DNA of 9,410 nt, from contig JAEUAC010000076.1 in assembly GCA_019695455.1 (NCBI GenBank), positions 1 to 9,410 of the forward strand, in the 5' to 3' direction. The notes under the pieces are model-generated. The model saw nothing but the letters and a program-made list of their open reading frames with translations. It made no database searches and was not told the origin of the DNA. Below, one piece after another: positions 7,650 to 9,410 of the stretch. The DNA is from Methylorubrum extorquens (GTDB taxonomy: Bacteria > Pseudomonadota > Alphaproteobacteria > Rhizobiales > Beijerinckiaceae). The stretch's first letter is position 1, and every line of letters starts with the position of its first letter. Both the position numbers and the translations under genes were made by a program.

Positions 7650-8258
7650 ATGCGCCGCCGGGTCGGACTCCTCATCTCGGGCCGCGGCTCGAACATGATG
7701 TCGCTCATCGCGGCGGCCAAGGACCCGTCCTTCCCGGCCGAGATCGGTCTCGTCCTGTCCAATCGCCACGACGCGCCGGGGCTCGGCCGCGCCTCCGAGG
7801 CCGGCATTCCGACCGCCATCGTCGATCATCGGGCCCACGGCGACCGCGCCGCCTTCGACGCCGCCATGGAGGCCCTGCTCGTCGGCGAGGGCATCGAGAT
7901 CGTCTGCCTCGCCGGCTTCATGCGCATCCTGTCGGACGGCTTCGTCTCGCGCTGGGAGGGCCGGATGCTGAACATCCATCCCTCGCTCCTGCCGCTCTTC
8001 AAGGGGCTGCATCCGCACCGGCAGGCCCTGCGGGCCGGCGTGCGCGTCCACGGCTGCACGGTGCATTTCGTCGTGCCGGAGCTCGATTCCGGCCCCATCG
8101 TCGCCCAGGCGGCCGTTCCGGTCCTGGCCGGGGACGACGAGGACAGCCTCGCGGCCCGGGTGCTGGAGGCCGAGCACGTGCTCTACCCGGACGGCCTGTC
8201 GCTCGTGGCGACGGGCCGGGCGAGGCTGATCGACGGCCGGACGGTCTTCTCGGCCTGA
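7650..8258 (+). CDS. purN: Phosphoribosylglycinamide formyltransferase (GAR transformylase, folate-dependent)
   Basis: Transfers a formyl group from 10-formyltetrahydrofolate to GAR, giving FGAR, the third step of purine synthesis. The 202-aa product has the phosphate-binding loop SGRGSNM (10-16), the folate-side segment CLAGFMRILS (86-95) and the catalytic triad: Asn108 and His110 in NIHPSLLP, and Asp146 in PELDSGPI. These match E. coli Asn106, His108 and Asp144. FKGLHPHRQAL (117-127) is the conserved loop, with Pro where Thr is more usual. The ATG at 7650 is 5 bp after the purM stop, so the two are cotranscribed and probably coupled. The pairing purM-purN is common across bacteria. Confidence 0.97.
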   Translation: MRRRVGLLISGRGSNMMSLIAAAKDPSFPAEIGLVLSNRHDAPGLGRASEAGIPTAIVDHRAHGDRAAFDAAMEALLVGEGIEIVCLAGFMRILSDGFVSRWEGRMLNIHPSLLPLFKGLHPHRQALRAGVRVHGCTVHFVVPELDSGPIVAQAAVPVLAGDDEDSLAARVLEAEHVLYPDGLSLVATGRARLIDGRTVFSA

Positions 8259-8378
8259 CATCCCTGCCCGAACGTGCTGCCCGAATTGGGTGGGCGAAGC
8301 TCGCTCCCGCTCATCCCGGCGAAGGCCGAGACCCACCTGCACAAAATTCCGTTCAGTCAGGCTCTTGCCCGACCTCCC
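8259..8378. other. Convergent intergenic region, purN to arsR
   Basis: A 120-bp non-coding spacer between converging genes. It contains a 9-bp direct repeat, CTGCCCGAA, at 8264-8272 and 8277-8285 (13-bp period), then a hairpin element (8289-8337, listed separately), then an unusually AT-rich ACAAAATTCC. No canonical Rho-independent terminator with a U-tract follows purN. Confidence 0.5.
8289..8337. repeat. Possible dispersed intergenic palindromic element
   Basis: Outer arms GGTGGG (8289-8294) and CCCACC (8332-8337) are perfectly complementary. An inner hairpin, CGGC (8317-8320)-GAAG-GCCG (8325-8328), extends by two further pairs past one mismatch. The right half, TCATCCCGGCGAAGGCCGAG, resembles the TCATCCCGGCGAAGGCCGGG-type palindromes I recall between genes in many GC-rich alphaproteobacteria. 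Only one copy is visible, so repeat status is inferred. It might act as a bidirectional terminator or mRNA stabiliser for purN and arsR. Confidence 0.4.
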
Positions 8379-8390
8379 TCAGATTGAGGG
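8376..8390. terminator. Small perfect hairpin over the arsR stop codon
   Basis: CCCTCA (8376-8381), loop GAT, TGAGGG (8385-8390): a perfect 6-bp stem with a 3-nt loop that includes the arsR stop codon. There is no U-tract on either strand, so it is a weak candidate terminator and might be chance. Confidence 0.2.
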
Positions 8391-8687
8391 TCCGGCGCGG
8401 AGCACCGCCGCGAGGAGCCCCGGGAAGCGGCGGTCGAGTTCGTCGCGGCGCAGCGCGTTCATGTGGGTCGCGCCGTCGCTCCGGGTCCGGACGAGGCCGG
8501 CTTCGCGCAGCACCCGGAAATGATGGGACATGCTGGATTTCGGCCGACCGCCGTCGAGCGCGCTGCAACTCGCCTCGCCCTGCCCGTCCAAGCGACGCAC
8601 GATGTCCAGCCGGACGGGATCGCTGAGGGCGTGGAGGACCGTCTCGAGCGGGACGTCGTCCACGGGCGGGTGCTTGAACGGCCGCAT
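8379..8687 (-). CDS. ArsR/SmtB-family winged-helix transcriptional repressor
   Basis: A 102-aa protein with the ArsR fold: LHALSDPVRLDIVRRL (18-33) is the family's dimer/helix signature, and SSMSHHFRVLREAGLV (51-66) is the HTH recognition helix, followed by the wing (RTRSDGATHMNAL, 67-79). The metal motif ELCVCD of ArsR/SmtB is absent; the only cysteine is Cys41 in EASCSAL, just before the HTH. The effector is therefore unknown and could be thiol-reactive. I chose the ATG at 8687 because MRPFKHP begins like related regulators as I recall them, a GGGGTG lies just upstream, and the longer start at 8723 would sit on the probable operator. It is divergent from the flavoenzyme gene and most likely represses it and itself. 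Confidence 0.85.
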   Translation of the reverse strand: MRPFKHPPVDDVPLETVLHALSDPVRLDIVRRLDGQGEASCSALDGGRPKSSMSHHFRVLREAGLVRTRSDGATHMNALRRDELDRRFPGLLAAVLRAGPSI

Positions 8688-8716
8688 CGGCACCCCGTAC
8701 CACGCATCGACGCGAC

Positions 8717-8745
8717 TTGCCATCGTTCGATATTTGTCGAACAAT
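8717..8745 (+). promoter_or_regulatory. Candidate sigma-70-type promoter for the flavoenzyme gene
   Basis: TTGCCA (8717-8722; 5 of 6 to TTGACA), a 17-bp spacer, then AACAAT (8740-8745; 4 of 6 to TATAAT). Transcription would begin near 8752, leaving about 35 nt before the ATG at 8787. It is the best-matching promoter I found in the window and the surrounding DNA is locally AT-rich. Confidence 0.55.
8725..8742. promoter_or_regulatory. Inverted-repeat operator, probable ArsR site
   Basis: GTTCGA (8725-8730), 6-nt spacer TATTTG, TCGAAC (8737-8742): a perfect 6-bp dyad in the 99-bp divergent spacer. It fills the space between the proposed -35 and -10 of the flavoenzyme promoter. TTCGA/TCGAA-type dyads with an AT-rich centre are common ArsR-family operators. 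Binding here would block the plus-strand promoter and probably also the arsR promoter. Confidence 0.6.
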
Positions 8746-8786
8746 AGCACGACGCGGGCCCCGGGGGCCCGGTTCGGGATCACGGA

Positions 8787-9410
8787 ATGTCAGCCTTGTT
8801 CGAGCCCTTCACGCTGAAGGGCGTCACGTTGCGCAACCGCATCGCCGTCTCGCCCATGTGCCAGTACTCGGCCGAGGACGGCGTCATGAACGATTGGCAC
8901 GCCGTCCATCTCGGCGGCCTCGCACGAGGCGGCGCGAGCCTCGTCGTCGTCGAGGCGACGGGCGTCTCGGCGGACGGGCGCATCACGCCCGGCTGCACGG
9001 GCCTCTGGACCGACGCGCAGGCGACCGCGATGGCGAAGGCCGTCCGCCTCATCAAGGATGGCGGCGCCGTGCCCGGGATCCAGATCGGCCATGCCGGCCG
9101 CAAGGCCAGCGCGAACAAGCCGTGGGAAGGCGACGACCACATCCAGGACGGCGACCCGCGCGGGTGGGAGACCATCGCACCCTCCGCCATCGCCTTCGGC
9201 GGCGGCCTGCCCAAGGTCCCGCGCGCCATGACGTCCGACGACATCGCCCGCGTGAAGGCCGATTTCGTGGCGGCGGCCGAGCGCGCCCGCGACGCCGGCT
9301 TCGAATGGCTCGTCCTGCACTTCGCCCACGGCTATCTCGGGCAGAGCTTCTTCTCGGTCCATTCCAACCAGCGCACCGACGTCTATGGCGGCAGCGCCGA
9401 GAACCGTGGC
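8787..9410 (+). CDS. Old Yellow Enzyme family NADH:flavin oxidoreductase, class III (YqjM-like), 3' truncated by window
   Basis: The first 208 codons of an FMN-dependent ene-reductase; the frame is open to the last base. FEPFTLKGVTLRNRI (5-19) is the usual N-terminus. PMCQYS with Cys25 and Tyr27 is the class III (YqjM/XenA) signature, where the cysteine tunes the flavin. GHAGRKAS holds the conserved flavin-site segment. His178 and His181 in HFAH match the His-x-x-His substrate-binding pair, and SNQRTDVYGGSAENR (193-207) is the family block. Such enzymes reduce activated C=C bonds of enones, maleimides and nitro compounds. The ATG at 8787 begins the homology; the ribosome binding site is weak. 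It faces away from arsR across the operator, which suggests repression relieved by a reactive compound. The C-terminal part of the barrel is not visible. Confidence 0.93.
   Translation, partial: MSALFEPFTLKGVTLRNRIAVSPMCQYSAEDGVMNDWHAVHLGGLARGGASLVVVEATGVSADGRITPGCTGLWTDAQATAMAKAVRLIKDGGAVPGIQIGHAGRKASANKPWEGDDHIQDGDPRGWETIAPSAIAFGGGLPKVPRAMTSDDIARVKADFVAAAERARDAGFEWLVLHFAHGYLGQSFFSVHSNQRTDVYGGSAENRG

Noticed and set aside
8379..8783. Longer ArsR forms starting at 8783 or 8723
   Set aside because: They would translate the operator and promoter region and lack ribosome binding sites; family similarity begins near 8687.
1..9410. tRNA or rRNA genes, CRISPR arrays, insertion sequences, phage or defence genes
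   Set aside because: I looked on both strands and found no cloverleaf, regular spaced repeats, transposase motifs or terminal repeats; all long segments are explained by housekeeping genes.

Overview
The window is GC-rich chromosomal DNA with nearly back-to-back genes, short or absent Shine-Dalgarno sites, and long open frames on both strands because of high GC. The gene order purN-purM, then divergently a CDP-alcohol phosphatidyltransferase, an AI-2E/PerM-type membrane protein, hdaA, ppk and ppx, is typical of Alphaproteobacteria, especially Hyphomicrobiales. A Methylobacteriaceae-like organism is my best guess, from recalled synteny and protein style; I have no 16S or other marker to confirm it.

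Region 1 (81-6450, minus strand) reads as one five-gene operon transcribed right to left: a CMP-forming cardiolipin-synthase-like phosphatidyltransferase (5917-6450), an AI-2E family transporter (4733-5872), hdaA (4046-4729), ppk (1591-4011) and ppx (81-1610). Gaps are 44, 3 and 34 bp, and ppx overlaps ppk by 20 bp. The operon joins phospholipid synthesis, a membrane permease of unclear substrate, the ATPase that turns off DnaA after replication starts, and the enzymes that make and degrade polyphosphate.

Region 2 (6559-8258, plus strand) is the de novo purine pair purM-purN, 5 bp apart, divergent from the operon across a 108-bp gap (6451-6558). Region 3 (8259-8378) is a 120-bp intergenic stretch between convergent genes. 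It holds a hairpin-forming element that resembles a decayed dispersed intergenic palindrome, a 9-bp tandem repeat, and a small perfect hairpin over the arsR stop codon.

Region 4 (8379-9410) is a divergent pair: an ArsR-family repressor on the minus strand and the first 208 codons of a class III Old Yellow Enzyme on the plus strand, cut by the window edge. Their 99-bp shared spacer has a locally AT-rich inverted repeat placed between a good -35 and a fair -10 box facing the flavoenzyme gene, which suggests steric repression by the ArsR protein.

I see no CRISPR, transposon, phage, toxin-antitoxin or defence system, and no clearly undescribed multi-gene system. The most testable items are the ArsR/OYE regulatory module, the CRLS1-like cardiolipin synthase, the long N-terminal extension of PPK1, and the arrangement of hdaA with ppk and ppx.
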